Source: Candidatus Hydrogenedentota bacterium (GTDB lineage Bacteria; Hydrogenedentota; Hydrogenedentia; Hydrogenedentales; CAITNO01). Taken from it: a stretch of 64,000 nt of DNA. The notes below the pieces were generated by a model. That model searched no databases, was not told the DNA's origin, and saw only the letters and a list, made by a program, of their open reading frames with translations. Positions 23,979 to 34,171 of this stretch are shown piece by piece. Position numbers and translations under genes: made by a program. Every line of letters starts with the position of its first letter. Position 1 is the stretch's first letter. The stretch spans positions 39,035-103,034 of the forward strand of contig CAITNO010000042.1 of assembly GCA_903893795.1 (NCBI GenBank). The letters run 5' to 3'.

Positions 23979-25556
23979 ATGACAATGCACGGTGCGCGAC
24001 ATAGCGCCGGCTTTACGCTGGTGGAACTGCTGGTTGCCCTGGCCATATTCATTGTGATCATGGGCAGCATGGCCGCCCTGCTTTCGGGCGCCGTCAACAC
24101 GGTCAACACGGCTAACGCCCTGATGAACGCGATGGAGCGGGCCCGCGGCTCCATGTCCGTGCTGGAGGCCGACCTCAAGACCGCCTTTGCCTCCCCCGAC
24201 AAGCGCCAGAACTTCCAGTTTTACGGCGAGCCCAACGGCTTCATGTATTCGGGCCAGTTGGTCAACGGCGGTTTCGGCCGCGTGACCTATGCCGTCCACA
24301 CCGACAACCGGGTTCCCCCCCTGCAGGGCACGGGCGGACCCGAAATGGCGTCCATTGTCCTGTCTTGGGGTGCCGTGGCCGAGCAGTTTGCCCGCGTGCT
24401 GTGCCCCATCAATCCAGAGACTGGCACGGGCACCAACATCGACAAGAATGGCGATGGTGTGCCCGACATCACCATCGCGGGGGTGGATGCGTCCGTCCTG
24501 CCCGCCGAATTGGCGGTGTGGAACGCGGCCAAGCCCAACAGCGGTTTCGATGCCTATGCGGCGCGCATCTTCGAACAGATTTACCGGCAGTTCCTTACGG
24601 CAACACCGCCTCAGGATTTCGACGACCCAGTGCCGTTCACGTTCCGCGTCCAGCGCGGCGTGCTGCTGCGCTACGAGGAGCGCGGCCAGGGCACGCTCTC
24701 CGAATTCTCGGCCAACAAGATGAAGGCCATGTTTGCGGACTCCACCGAAACCTCCTATGTGCCCGCCCCCTTCGGCCAGGATGCCGCGCTGTTTTCCGGC
24801 CTCGTGCCCGAAAAAACCCGCGAGCAGCTCGATCAGCTCCAGCAGAGCCACTACTGGGTGAACATGCTGTCGGGCAACCTGCCGCTGAACAACGCAGTCG
24901 ATCCCTTCAGCGTGTCCAACACCCCCATGCTTTTCTGGATGGAGGACATTCAGGAATACGATAGGCTCAACGGAACTGCCGAATGGGCGACGGACCAGGC
25001 GCGTCTTTCCGCGCAGCGCCACTATGGGCAGTCGTGGCGCGACTACCTGGTCACCGAGGGCATTCTCGTTGCGGCCGAACTGGTTATTCCCGACACGGAC
25101 CAGGTGGTGACCGGATATGACAGCGCGCGCGGGACACCCGTGGCCATCAGCGCCCTCGACATGGCGTCCTTCTTCTCCTACGGCATCGAGGATGGTTCGG
25201 ACCGGAAATGGTTCAACACCCTGTGGAACCTGTCCGGCGTGGCCCTGCCCACGGACAGCACCGTGACCAAGCCCATGTTCAACTATTTCCTATTTGGCCC
25301 CGCGGCCACCCCCGTGCCCAACTATTTCACCACCGACCCGGCCGGGGCCGTGGTCGCCTTTGGCGAGGCGCTGGGGGTCGAGGTCTACGGCTACAATCCG
25401 GGTGACCCGCTGAAACCCCGCCTGCCGGCGTGGGTGGCGCCCGGTTTCTGGGTATTTGGCGATCCGTCCCGTGTGGGCGCGGCGCCGTTCCACCAGTGGT
25501 TTCAGCAGAAAGTCGACATCCCGTCGGCCTATCTCCGCGACAATTCGGGGACCTGA
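23979..25556 (+). CDS. Minor pseudopilin (GspJ-like), large head domain
   Basis: This 525-residue protein starts at the ATG at 23979 (a second in-frame ATG is at 23985). The frame extends further left but only through the repeats at 23853-23961. The leader MTMHGARHSAG precedes FTLVELLVALAIFIVIMGSM, GspJ-like with its large polar head. The head contains a DKNGDGVPD loop, like calcium-binding loops. At 525 residues it is more than twice the normal length of GspJ (about 200), so extra head domains were gained. The giant gene follows 48 bases later. Confidence 0.85.
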   Translation: MTMHGARHSAGFTLVELLVALAIFIVIMGSMAALLSGAVNTVNTANALMNAMERARGSMSVLEADLKTAFASPDKRQNFQFYGEPNGFMYSGQLVNGGFGRVTYAVHTDNRVPPLQGTGGPEMASIVLSWGAVAEQFARVLCPINPETGTGTNIDKNGDGVPDITIAGVDASVLPAELAVWNAAKPNSGFDAYAARIFEQIYRQFLTATPPQDFDDPVPFTFRVQRGVLLRYEERGQGTLSEFSANKMKAMFADSTETSYVPAPFGQDAALFSGLVPEKTREQLDQLQQSHYWVNMLSGNLPLNNAVDPFSVSNTPMLFWMEDIQEYDRLNGTAEWATDQARLSAQRHYGQSWRDYLVTEGILVAAELVIPDTDQVVTGYDSARGTPVAISALDMASFFSYGIEDGSDRKWFNTLWNLSGVALPTDSTVTKPMFNYFLFGPAATPVPNYFTTDPAGAVVAFGEALGVEVYGYNPGDPLKPRLPAWVAPGFWVFGDPSRVGAAPFHQWFQQKVDIPSAYLRDNSGT

Positions 25557-25604
25557 CGGAAGACGCGGCCGCCTGCGGGCGGCCAGCAAGTGCGAGGCGG
25601 TTGG

Positions 25605-28600
25605 ATGACGAAGACGGACAAAAAGACCCGGCGCGGCGCGGCGCTGATTATTGCCATCGCCATCATGACGGTGCTGCTGGCGATAGGTCTGACCTTTTTC
25701 ACCGTGGCCCGGGTCGAATCGACCACCGCCGCAAACGTGGTGAACACGGTGCGCGCCGAGCACCTCGTCGACGCCGGCTTCGCCATGGCCGAATACCAGC
25801 TCAACCGCGACCTGCAAATCCATTCCCAGGCCACCAGCCTCGACCACGGCTGGCGCACCATGTTCAGCGGCGCCGCCTACGCGGGCAAAAACTGGGCCAA
25901 TTCCACCGGCAGCCCCGCCTTCAACATTGAGCCCGTGGAACGGGCCCTGCGTGCCGCCGGGATCATCGGCAAAAGCAGCCTGCTCTACGTCAAGTTTCCC
26001 GACGGCGGCATCGAGCCCCTCTTCCGCGGTCCAAGGACGGCCCCCTGGCTCGCCATTCCCCGCTGGCAGGGCAACGACATCCTGCTCTACCTCTCCGAAG
26101 CGGAAATGCCGCTCTACTCGGTCGATTTCACGGCGGGTCCCGCCGCATTCAACGCCGTCGCCGACGTTGCGGTCAACGCCGCCATCGCCCCCTACCGCAT
26201 CGTGCGCTACGACGACAACAACGCGCTCCAGTACCCCTTTGTCACCAGCAGCTTCTTCGGCACCGTCACGCGCCTCGACAACAACGGTGCCGTGATCCTG
26301 CCCTATCCCTTCGGCATCGACCCCCGCTGGCCCCTTGAGCAGGTGGACGCCTGGGCCGATGTGGACACCAACGGCGACGGCATGCGCGACGCCATCTGGA
26401 TTCCGCTGCCCAAGGACGTGGACCTTTCCGGCGACGGCGTGGACAACGACCTCGACGGCGTGGCCGACGTGACCCAGGTGGACGACACCGGCCAGTTGGC
26501 CCTCGACGCCGACGGCAACCCCCGCCGCGACTTCGAAATCGGCTCCTTCGTCTACCGTGTAGACAACACCACGGGCCGCATCGTCCGCACCGACGTCGAC
26601 ATCAACGGCCCGACCCACCTGGCGCTCACCATACCGCTTCCCGGCCTGCGCCTGCCCATCGACATGAACAACGACGGCAAGGTGGACACCCTGGACTATT
26701 ATCCCTATTCGGACGGCACGCTCGGTCCCGTCTGCGTGAACCTGCCCCCCCAGGTCATCGTGCCCATGGCCGACGGCAGCACCCAGACGCTCACCATTGA
26801 CGATGTGGACTCCCTCGACAACGACTACGACCAGTTCGTCAACGGCTTCAACGCCTACGTGTTCCTGGGCGACCCAAACAACCCCCAGCACAGCGCCCTG
26901 GCCGCCGTGGACGATGCCACAGTTCTCGCGGCCGCCGGAGACCCCAATCCGGTTGATTCGACCAACGCGCGCACCAAGCACGCCAACAAGATCATCAAGT
27001 GGACCCAGGTCATGCCGGGCCTCAGGCTCTCGGCCAACGCGCCCGCATGGCTCGCCGCCCAAGCGGTGCCGCCTGTGGTGGTCTCCCTCACCGGCGAACC
27101 CGTCTGCGACCTCATCGGCCGCGCCGCCATCCAGGTCGTGGACGAGTCGTCCAAGGTCAACATGAACGCCGCGGGCGCCCATATCTACCGCGACGACCTG
27201 GACATCAAGGGCAACGCGACCGCGGGCGAGCACATCCAGCGCGCCCTCAATCAGGGCGCGTCCACCTTCGAATACGAAACCCGCGCCCTGCCCACCGTGG
27301 GCGTGAACACCTCCGCCAACCTCTGGGGCATGCTCACCGGCGCGGGATGGATGCTCGACCCGCCCACCGGCAGCCGCTGGGACTATGGCACCCTTTCGCC
27401 CGACCACCTCATCGATGCGCCCACGGCCGTTCCCCATCCGCCCCTCCTTGCCTATGCCTATGACATCAGCCTGCCCGGATACGGCCGCGTCGATGACAAC
27501 ATGAATTCGTTTATGATCGCCTTCAACGGCCGCGCCGACGCAGGCGGCGCGCGCCCCGACCAGGGCCTCTGGACGCCGCCGCTCGGTCCGCTGGCCGCCG
27601 CCGTGATGGCCGGCACCGACCCCGCGACCCTCACCAACGCCCAGCGCCGGTTGGCCGTCGATGACCTGAACGGTTACACGCCCGGCACCGTGCCCTATGC
27701 CGAAGTGGCAGACGCCGTGCGCAGCCCCCGGCTGGACGCCGTTCATGATCCCGGTTCCGACCCCTACAGCGGTCTCGGTTTCAGGGACTACTTCAACCGG
27801 CTCGGCCTGCTCGAGGGCATCGACGATTCCACCGAAATCCAGCCCGCCGCCCCCCTGCGCAACACCCTCGCCGAGACCGACAAGATCGACAACAACAACG
27901 ACACCGTGGCCGATGAAATTGGCGAGGCGGGTGACCGGCTCCTGGCCAACAACTACGAACTGGAAAAGGCCGTCGACGCCAGCGGCCAGACCTTCGGCCT
28001 GCTGTCCTGGCCCTACCTGAAAAACATCGTCACCGCCAACAGCGACTCACGCAACGTCAACTACATCGACTCCAGCACCGGTCCCAGGGCCATCAACAAG
28101 ATTGACCCCAACCTGGCGCCCCCGGCACAGCTCGCGGCCGGAATGCTCACGCGGGGTGAAAACATCAGGCCCGTCACGCAGCCGCCCCTGAAGCTCTCCG
28201 TGCCGGTAGCCAGCGATCTCCAGTATTTCGCAGAAGGCCTGCGCCAGGCCGACACCACCCTGCAGGGATACCTCTTCTCAGGGTTGCCCACGGACCTTTT
28301 CGCGGCCGACCCCGAACTGCAAACCATGCAGCTCGCCGTCAACATCGCCGACAGCCGCGATGCCGACAGCGCCCGTTCGCTGCTGGTCATGGACAAACGG
28401 GCCACCGCGTCCTATAACTCTTACTACGATGCCCATCCGGAATTGGGAGTGGTGCTGCCCATGAACCCGCCCGACGAGCCGCCCAACGTGCGCGAGCGCG
28501 TCGCCCCGTCGGACGCCTTCCCCGTCGGCGATCTCCAGGACCTCCTCATGAACGCCCTGGGCAGCGTCTTTTCCGACCGGCGCCTCATTGCCATTGACCA

Positions 28601-31600
28601 GTGGTGGCAAAATCTGACGGCCAGCGCAGGCGCGCGCGAGGACCGCACCATCAGCTATGCCGCCGCAGGCGTGGACGCCATCCGCATCAATGAAATGATG
28701 GTCCGTCCCGTGCGCCGTGTCGAGGCTGAGGCACTTACGGGCGCGGCCGCCGCGGCAAACGGCAATCTCAATCCCACGCCCTACCTGGGCATGCCCACGT
28801 TCGACCTGCAGACAAGCACCCCCCTGGTGTCAATATTGGGTGCCACCGATTGGCGCGTTCAGTCCTACTACGACCACACCGCAAATCCCCCCGCCAACCG
28901 TCTCATCTTGGGCGATGAGACTGCCTATCGTTTTGAATCCGTGCAGACGCCGTTATGGACAGTCGGCGGCACGGACCCGGTTAATGACGTCAACAAGGAC
29001 ATCGTGGAGTTTAGGGTCAAGGCCACGGACGGTCTGCCCGCAGGTCGCTACTATCTCACCGTCAATGTCGTTGATCCGGTGACTGGAGCCATGACAGTTG
29101 ATGACATTAACCAGCTTCAATACTCGGTCAAGTACACGAATTCAACGCTAATCGACCCAGTGTCCGGGGCGATGCCGTCGATTTCCTCCGACCTTGCTTT
29201 CATAGAGTCGATCACCCCCAACCCTGCCGACCCCAACTTTGCTGCTGTGGTTTCCGACAAGAACCAGTTGCGGGCAGACTATTTTGAACACTATTGGCAA
29301 ACAGTGAGCGAGCTTGAATACATCGCAACGGCCGATCGTCGCGACCAGGGCTCGGGTGCGCCGATGGGGTGGGTTTTTGCCCCGGCAGGGAATCCCCAAG
29401 CCCCCCTGAACGAGGGCAGCTACGCGAACCTGACCAACTTAATGGGTTCGGGCGTGCTTGAGGCCAGACTCGACATCCCTTTGCCGGCACCAAGTCCGCT
29501 CCCTGCTGACGCGCCTTACAGATGGGCGCAGTCTTACTTCCGCGATGCCGCAAGAGGCGCTTTTGACGCGCCACTCGACGGGCCGGCGCCTGGCTCCCGC
29601 ACCTTCACTGTAATCGTTCCCCCCAACGATCCAACAGCAACGTATGACACGCTTTGCATCGCGTTTCGTCTGAAACCGGTGTTCAGCAACCTGGTAGCTG
29701 ATCCCGCCACCGGCAACCTGGTTCCGCGCAAACTCGCCATCAACTTCCTTGATTTTAGTCAGCAGCCGGACCACGAATACGTCGAACTGGCAAACACGAC
29801 GGACAAGGCCATCGATCTGGGTGGCAAGGTCGTGACCAATCCTTCCACCGGTCTTCCCGAGGACGATTATTCCGGTTGGACGCTGGAGGTGGGCATTCCG
29901 GACCCGGCCGGTCTCAATGAAGACCCGACCATGCGTGACCCCTTCAAGAGCCGCTGGGTTGTTCCGGCGGGAACAGTGATTGCACCCAAGGGCTATTTGT
30001 TGTTGGGCTTCGATGTGTTCGATCAGTTCCAACTTCCCGTCACGGTGAATGACAATCTGGTCATGCGTAACGGAATGGGCCTTGCCGCGGGCGCGGCCAG
30101 TCCCGCGCAGAACTATGTTACCGAACCGCCTATCGGGGGCACGACCACGACTTCGACCTACTCCCCGCTGGACGACCTCACGGCGAGCGTGTTCCGGCGC
30201 GACATACCCAGCGACTATATCGACAACGATGGCGATGGTGTGTCTTCGGCTCCCTTTGCCTACGGGACTGCTCTGGCGCAGCAAAATGTGGACCTGGACA
30301 CGGACGCTGTGCTGGCCGAGGCGAAGGCCCGGCCCGGTGCAACGGTGGGCGGTGTTCCGTCCGCCTTTGGGCGAATCGTGCAGTTGCATTGCAAGGAACT
30401 GTGGTGGGACAAACCCTACGCGGCGGATTCCACCATGGTGTCGCTGAAGGACATCACCACCCCGAAACTCCTTGCCGAACTGGTGCTGCGCGGCGGTGTG
30501 CTGCCCGACTATCCCGAGCATGACGGCCACGACAACGACGGCGATGGCGGCTTCGTCACGCGGGACAGTTCCACCGCGGCAAACCAATTGATGCGCTATG
30601 TGCGCGGCACCCTCGACAAGGACATGGTGGACAACAATCTGGACGGCCGTGTTGACGAGAACGGCAAGGAAGTGGTCAATCCTGCCGGAACCGGCTACAT
30701 CCCCGGACGTCCGCTGTTGAGTGAAGGTGTGGACGAGGGCCGCTTCCCCGTGGACTCGGCGCTGTACCCCTATTCACCCCTGTTCCAGCACTCCGCGGGG
30801 ATGCGGCCCCGCAGCCTTGGCTATGGGTCCTATGAAGAAGGCGACCTTCCCCTTTCCATGCTCTGCAATGTGGCGCTTTACCGGGATTGGGTCTCCAAAC
30901 TGGAGAACATGACCAACCTTTACCCGGCGTCACCCGCATCGGATGGGTATCCCTATCTTAATCCCAATGCGCCCTACCGCGTGTCGCTTGTTTCCGGAGG
31001 CATTCCGACGCTCGCGTCCACCACCAGTTCGCCCGAGTGGAAGGCCTTTTGCGAACGGCGCTGGAATCCGGGGGATGACGTCATCGTCACGCTCTATGTG
31101 GGTCCCTCCACAGAGCGAAAAGTGGCCGACCGGGTCACCTACCGCGAGCAGGACGTGACCAACCGGGCCGTGGATGACATTGAGCCCAGCCCCTACTATG
31201 TCGATGGCTATCGGGAATTCGCCGCGCTCACAGGCCTCTATATCACCGACACATCCGGCACGCAACCGACGACTAGCCCCGCAGTCAGCCAGACGGCGCC
31301 GGGGCACAGTTCCCTCTTTCCAGAAGATTGCGTTTGCCTCGACCGGAACCGTCCGAACTACTGGCTTCCGAACCAGATGGGTCTGGACTTCTACCGTTCC
31401 CTGGAGCGCAAGCATCCGCTTGACCCGGGGGACAAGTTTGGCACCTCAAACCGGTGGGAGGCCACGGACGGCAGTTATGACGACTGGTCGGACAGCCTGA
31501 GTGTGTTCGACGCGGTGGGCAATCCCAGTGCTGCCATTGTGCAAAGGTTTACCACGCTGCAGGCTGGCGTAACCGTTCCGGCACCGGTGCCGGGGGCGGA

Positions 31601-34127
31601 CCGGCTCTTCCGTCACGCGCTGTACGGCAGTCCGCTGCGCATGAACCTGCAGCAGCGCATTTGGGACAATCCGCCCGACCTGATGGCCTATGCCGTAAGC
31701 GCGACGCCGCCTCTGGCGACCGACGTGGAGGGGTTGGCAGCGTCCATCCTTCCGCTCGACGGCCACAAGCGCCGCCAGTTTGTGGAGAGTGATTCCTTCT
31801 CCTTGGCAGGGCAGGCCGTATCCTATGAAGATCCATCCTACAGCTTGCGCCGCGCGGAAGTGCGCAACCGTCCCTTCAACAGCACGGGCGACCTGATGAA
31901 ACTGCCCATGCTGTCCTTCAACGTGCCGCTCAACCTGGGCATGGTCGGTGCGCGCAGCACCAACGCGGGGATCAACACGCGCTGGCTGCCCTCCTCGACC
32001 ACGCCTTCGGTCTCGACCTCGCTGGCCGTATGGCGTCAGGACAAAACGATCAGCGAAACGGTGCTGGCGACCTCGCCGGACACGTCGGGCTCGGGCACGG
32101 GCCTTCCGGGGGTGACCGTGCTGACGGACATCAATCCGGTGACGCTGAGCGTGGGCCAGGCCCGGTTCCGGCCCATCTGGCCCAATCCGAGCGATCCGAA
32201 CCCGAACGCCCCCGTGCTCAGCGGAACGTTTGATCCACTCACGCACCTGCACTGGACAGTCAACTTGCCCGACCAGGTGCGCGCGCCGCACTGCTGGACG
32301 CCGGTGATGCTGTTTGCGGGCTACCCGACCAGCACGCCCTCTTGGTCCTCGCTGCCGCGCTGGACCATCGAATATCCGCCCGCGCTGCCCGTCGGTTACA
32401 TTCGAAGCGGTGTATTGAAGTGGAACACGCTCACGTCGTGGCCCTATCCCGTCGATGCGCCCTACCTCGTGCAGCGCGAATTCCTGTTTGACAGCAACCG
32501 CCAGGTGCCCGTCTTTGGCGACCTGACGGCCCTGCAGGTGGAGGCGCGGTGGCCCATGGGGCGGCGTTACCCGGCGCTGAACACGGCGCCGGTGGAAAAC
32601 ACGGACTATCCGCGGGCCGTGATGTATGTCAGCCAGCACGACGACACGCTGGGCGAGAACGGCCGCGCCGAGGGCATCTTCAGTTGGGACGCCAACGACG
32701 GCCTGGAAAACGGCACCTACATCGCCTATGTGGCCACCTTTGTGCCCCGTTCGGGCCAGGGCCTGCTGGAGTCCGACGGCCGGATCATTCAGAGCTTCGG
32801 CAAGTCGGTGACCGGGGCGGTTCCCTACGACGCGTCGCTGCTGCCGCAGCAGAGCGACCCGGCCACCGTGCCGACCCTGGCCGGCCGCGACCCCATCGCA
32901 AACAAGATTTGCCGGCTCGACCCGACGCTGCCCCATGCCGAGGATGAGGACCGCTTCGAGCCCGTGCTGGCCCTGGAATTCATCACCGACCCGGCCGTGG
33001 CCGACCGTGTGGCGCCGCCGCGCAAAGACTTCACGCCGGCCGACACGTCCCACCCGCTGGCGGCCTTGCCGCATCCGGCGGACTGGTTTGCCACCATGCT
33101 GGGCGCCGATGGGAAACCGGTGTCCACCGCCGCGGCCTACCATGCCGACGGCGACGGCATGATCCTGTACAGCGGAAGCGGCCAGGTGACCTGGAAGGCG
33201 CGGCTGGTGCGCGTGACGGACAACTTCCTGGCGCTGCGCGTGCGCAATCTGGGCGATCCCCGCCAGGTGGCCTGCATCAGCGGCGTGGTGCTGGCCCCGG
33301 CGCGGCACGTGGCCGGAAAGATCAACATCAACACGGCCGAAAACGAGCGCATCCTCGCGGCCGTCAACAGCACCGCCAAGACCTACACCTTCGGTGTGTT
33401 CAACACGCTGCTGGGCCTGCCCGGCGTGGTCAACGCGCTGAAAACCGCGCGTGACCCGAGCGCGCCCGATGTCAACCAGTCGGTGGGCGGGGCCATCGGC
33501 CCCGAGACCGACATCGGCTGGCCCGTGGCGACGGGCGTGCCCATGACGGGCGGCGGCGACGTGCAGCGCGAGCACTGGCTGGCACCGCTCCAGCTCACCG
33601 GGGGGCTTGCCATGCCGCCCGCGGGCGCCCGCACCATCGCGTCCAACGACACGGCCACGGAAGCCAACCTGCTCGGGACGAAAAACACCGGAACCGACTG
33701 GAATGCGGCGAGCGACGGCGTGGCCGCGCTCCGGCTTTCCTCGATGATCATGGCGAACCGGACCGAGCACCCCGACGGGCGCTATTATGAAAATCCTGCG
33801 GCCCTCGTCAAAGGTGCCGGAAAAGATGGTACACTTAAAAGAGTTCAGTTCCCGTACCCACTGAGCAATGAGAGCGTGCCCGAATGGCGTTTCGATGAAA
33901 TCGACCGGCGTTTCGGGCGCATGGCCAATTTAATCACGACGCGGTCCGACGTGTTCGAGATTCTGGTCACCGTGCAGGCAGGCACGGGCACCGACGCCAA
34001 CGGTGACAACCGAATCGACTACCGGGACCCGGCGGAATTCACCGTGACGGCGGAATCACAGGGACGTGTGATTTACGAGCGCCGCGCGCGGACAGACCGC
34101 TCGGACGAGGCCGCGAGCGCGAGGTAG
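25605..34127 (+). CDS. Giant GspK/PilX-like pseudopilin-anchored protein
   Basis: This 2840-residue protein starts at the ATG at 25605 (GAGG at 25594). The N-terminus is RRGAALIIAIAIMTVLLAIG, a GspK/PilX-type membrane helix. VVDESSKVNMNAAG near 505 and GKININTAEN near 2570 match the DES-x-K-x-N-x-N and KININTA motifs of the GspK head. Between them lie many DxNxDGxxD calcium-type loops (about 250, 350, 1540, 1645), a lamin-tail-like domain near 1375-1480 (INFLDFSQQPDHEYVELAN, then VVPAGTVIAPKGYLLLGF), and long strand-rich regions. GspK of standard systems is about 320 residues and caps the pseudopilus tip. This is nearly nine times longer. Confidence 0.85.
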   Translation: MTKTDKKTRRGAALIIAIAIMTVLLAIGLTFFTVARVESTTAANVVNTVRAEHLVDAGFAMAEYQLNRDLQIHSQATSLDHGWRTMFSGAAYAGKNWANSTGSPAFNIEPVERALRAAGIIGKSSLLYVKFPDGGIEPLFRGPRTAPWLAIPRWQGNDILLYLSEAEMPLYSVDFTAGPAAFNAVADVAVNAAIAPYRIVRYDDNNALQYPFVTSSFFGTVTRLDNNGAVILPYPFGIDPRWPLEQVDAWADVDTNGDGMRDAIWIPLPKDVDLSGDGVDNDLDGVADVTQVDDTGQLALDADGNPRRDFEIGSFVYRVDNTTGRIVRTDVDINGPTHLALTIPLPGLRLPIDMNNDGKVDTLDYYPYSDGTLGPVCVNLPPQVIVPMADGSTQTLTIDDVDSLDNDYDQFVNGFNAYVFLGDPNNPQHSALAAVDDATVLAAAGDPNPVDSTNARTKHANKIIKWTQVMPGLRLSANAPAWLAAQAVPPVVVSLTGEPVCDLIGRAAIQVVDESSKVNMNAAGAHIYRDDLDIKGNATAGEHIQRALNQGASTFEYETRALPTVGVNTSANLWGMLTGAGWMLDPPTGSRWDYGTLSPDHLIDAPTAVPHPPLLAYAYDISLPGYGRVDDNMNSFMIAFNGRADAGGARPDQGLWTPPLGPLAAAVMAGTDPATLTNAQRRLAVDDLNGYTPGTVPYAEVADAVRSPRLDAVHDPGSDPYSGLGFRDYFNRLGLLEGIDDSTEIQPAAPLRNTLAETDKIDNNNDTVADEIGEAGDRLLANNYELEKAVDASGQTFGLLSWPYLKNIVTANSDSRNVNYIDSSTGPRAINKIDPNLAPPAQLAAGMLTRGENIRPVTQPPLKLSVPVASDLQYFAEGLRQADTTLQGYLFSGLPTDLFAADPELQTMQLAVNIADSRDADSARSLLVMDKRATASYNSYYDAHPELGVVLPMNPPDEPPNVRERVAPSDAFPVGDLQDLLMNALGSVFSDRRLIAIDQWWQNLTASAGAREDRTISYAAAGVDAIRINEMMVRPVRRVEAEALTGAAAAANGNLNPTPYLGMPTFDLQTSTPLVSILGATDWRVQSYYDHTANPPANRLILGDETAYRFESVQTPLWTVGGTDPVNDVNKDIVEFRVKATDGLPAGRYYLTVNVVDPVTGAMTVDDINQLQYSVKYTNSTLIDPVSGAMPSISSDLAFIESITPNPADPNFAAVVSDKNQLRADYFEHYWQTVSELEYIATADRRDQGSGAPMGWVFAPAGNPQAPLNEGSYANLTNLMGSGVLEARLDIPLPAPSPLPADAPYRWAQSYFRDAARGAFDAPLDGPAPGSRTFTVIVPPNDPTATYDTLCIAFRLKPVFSNLVADPATGNLVPRKLAINFLDFSQQPDHEYVELANTTDKAIDLGGKVVTNPSTGLPEDDYSGWTLEVGIPDPAGLNEDPTMRDPFKSRWVVPAGTVIAPKGYLLLGFDVFDQFQLPVTVNDNLVMRNGMGLAAGAASPAQNYVTEPPIGGTTTTSTYSPLDDLTASVFRRDIPSDYIDNDGDGVSSAPFAYGTALAQQNVDLDTDAVLAEAKARPGATVGGVPSAFGRIVQLHCKELWWDKPYAADSTMVSLKDITTPKLLAELVLRGGVLPDYPEHDGHDNDGDGGFVTRDSSTAANQLMRYVRGTLDKDMVDNNLDGRVDENGKEVVNPAGTGYIPGRPLLSEGVDEGRFPVDSALYPYSPLFQHSAGMRPRSLGYGSYEEGDLPLSMLCNVALYRDWVSKLENMTNLYPASPASDGYPYLNPNAPYRVSLVSGGIPTLASTTSSPEWKAFCERRWNPGDDVIVTLYVGPSTERKVADRVTYREQDVTNRAVDDIEPSPYYVDGYREFAALTGLYITDTSGTQPTTSPAVSQTAPGHSSLFPEDCVCLDRNRPNYWLPNQMGLDFYRSLERKHPLDPGDKFGTSNRWEATDGSYDDWSDSLSVFDAVGNPSAAIVQRFTTLQAGVTVPAPVPGADRLFRHALYGSPLRMNLQQRIWDNPPDLMAYAVSATPPLATDVEGLAASILPLDGHKRRQFVESDSFSLAGQAVSYEDPSYSLRRAEVRNRPFNSTGDLMKLPMLSFNVPLNLGMVGARSTNAGINTRWLPSSTTPSVSTSLAVWRQDKTISETVLATSPDTSGSGTGLPGVTVLTDINPVTLSVGQARFRPIWPNPSDPNPNAPVLSGTFDPLTHLHWTVNLPDQVRAPHCWTPVMLFAGYPTSTPSWSSLPRWTIEYPPALPVGYIRSGVLKWNTLTSWPYPVDAPYLVQREFLFDSNRQVPVFGDLTALQVEARWPMGRRYPALNTAPVENTDYPRAVMYVSQHDDTLGENGRAEGIFSWDANDGLENGTYIAYVATFVPRSGQGLLESDGRIIQSFGKSVTGAVPYDASLLPQQSDPATVPTLAGRDPIANKICRLDPTLPHAEDEDRFEPVLALEFITDPAVADRVAPPRKDFTPADTSHPLAALPHPADWFATMLGADGKPVSTAAAYHADGDGMILYSGSGQVTWKARLVRVTDNFLALRVRNLGDPRQVACISGVVLAPARHVAGKININTAENERILAAVNSTAKTYTFGVFNTLLGLPGVVNALKTARDPSAPDVNQSVGGAIGPETDIGWPVATGVPMTGGGDVQREHWLAPLQLTGGLAMPPAGARTIASNDTATEANLLGTKNTGTDWNAASDGVAALRLSSMIMANRTEHPDGRYYENPAALVKGAGKDGTLKRVQFPYPLSNESVPEWRFDEIDRRFGRMANLITTRSDVFEILVTVQAGTGTDANGDNRIDYRDPAEFTVTAESQGRVIYERRARTDRSDEAASAR

Positions 34128-34171
34128 AACCCGCCGACGGGTAATCAGTGGTTACAGGAGGTAGAACGGAC

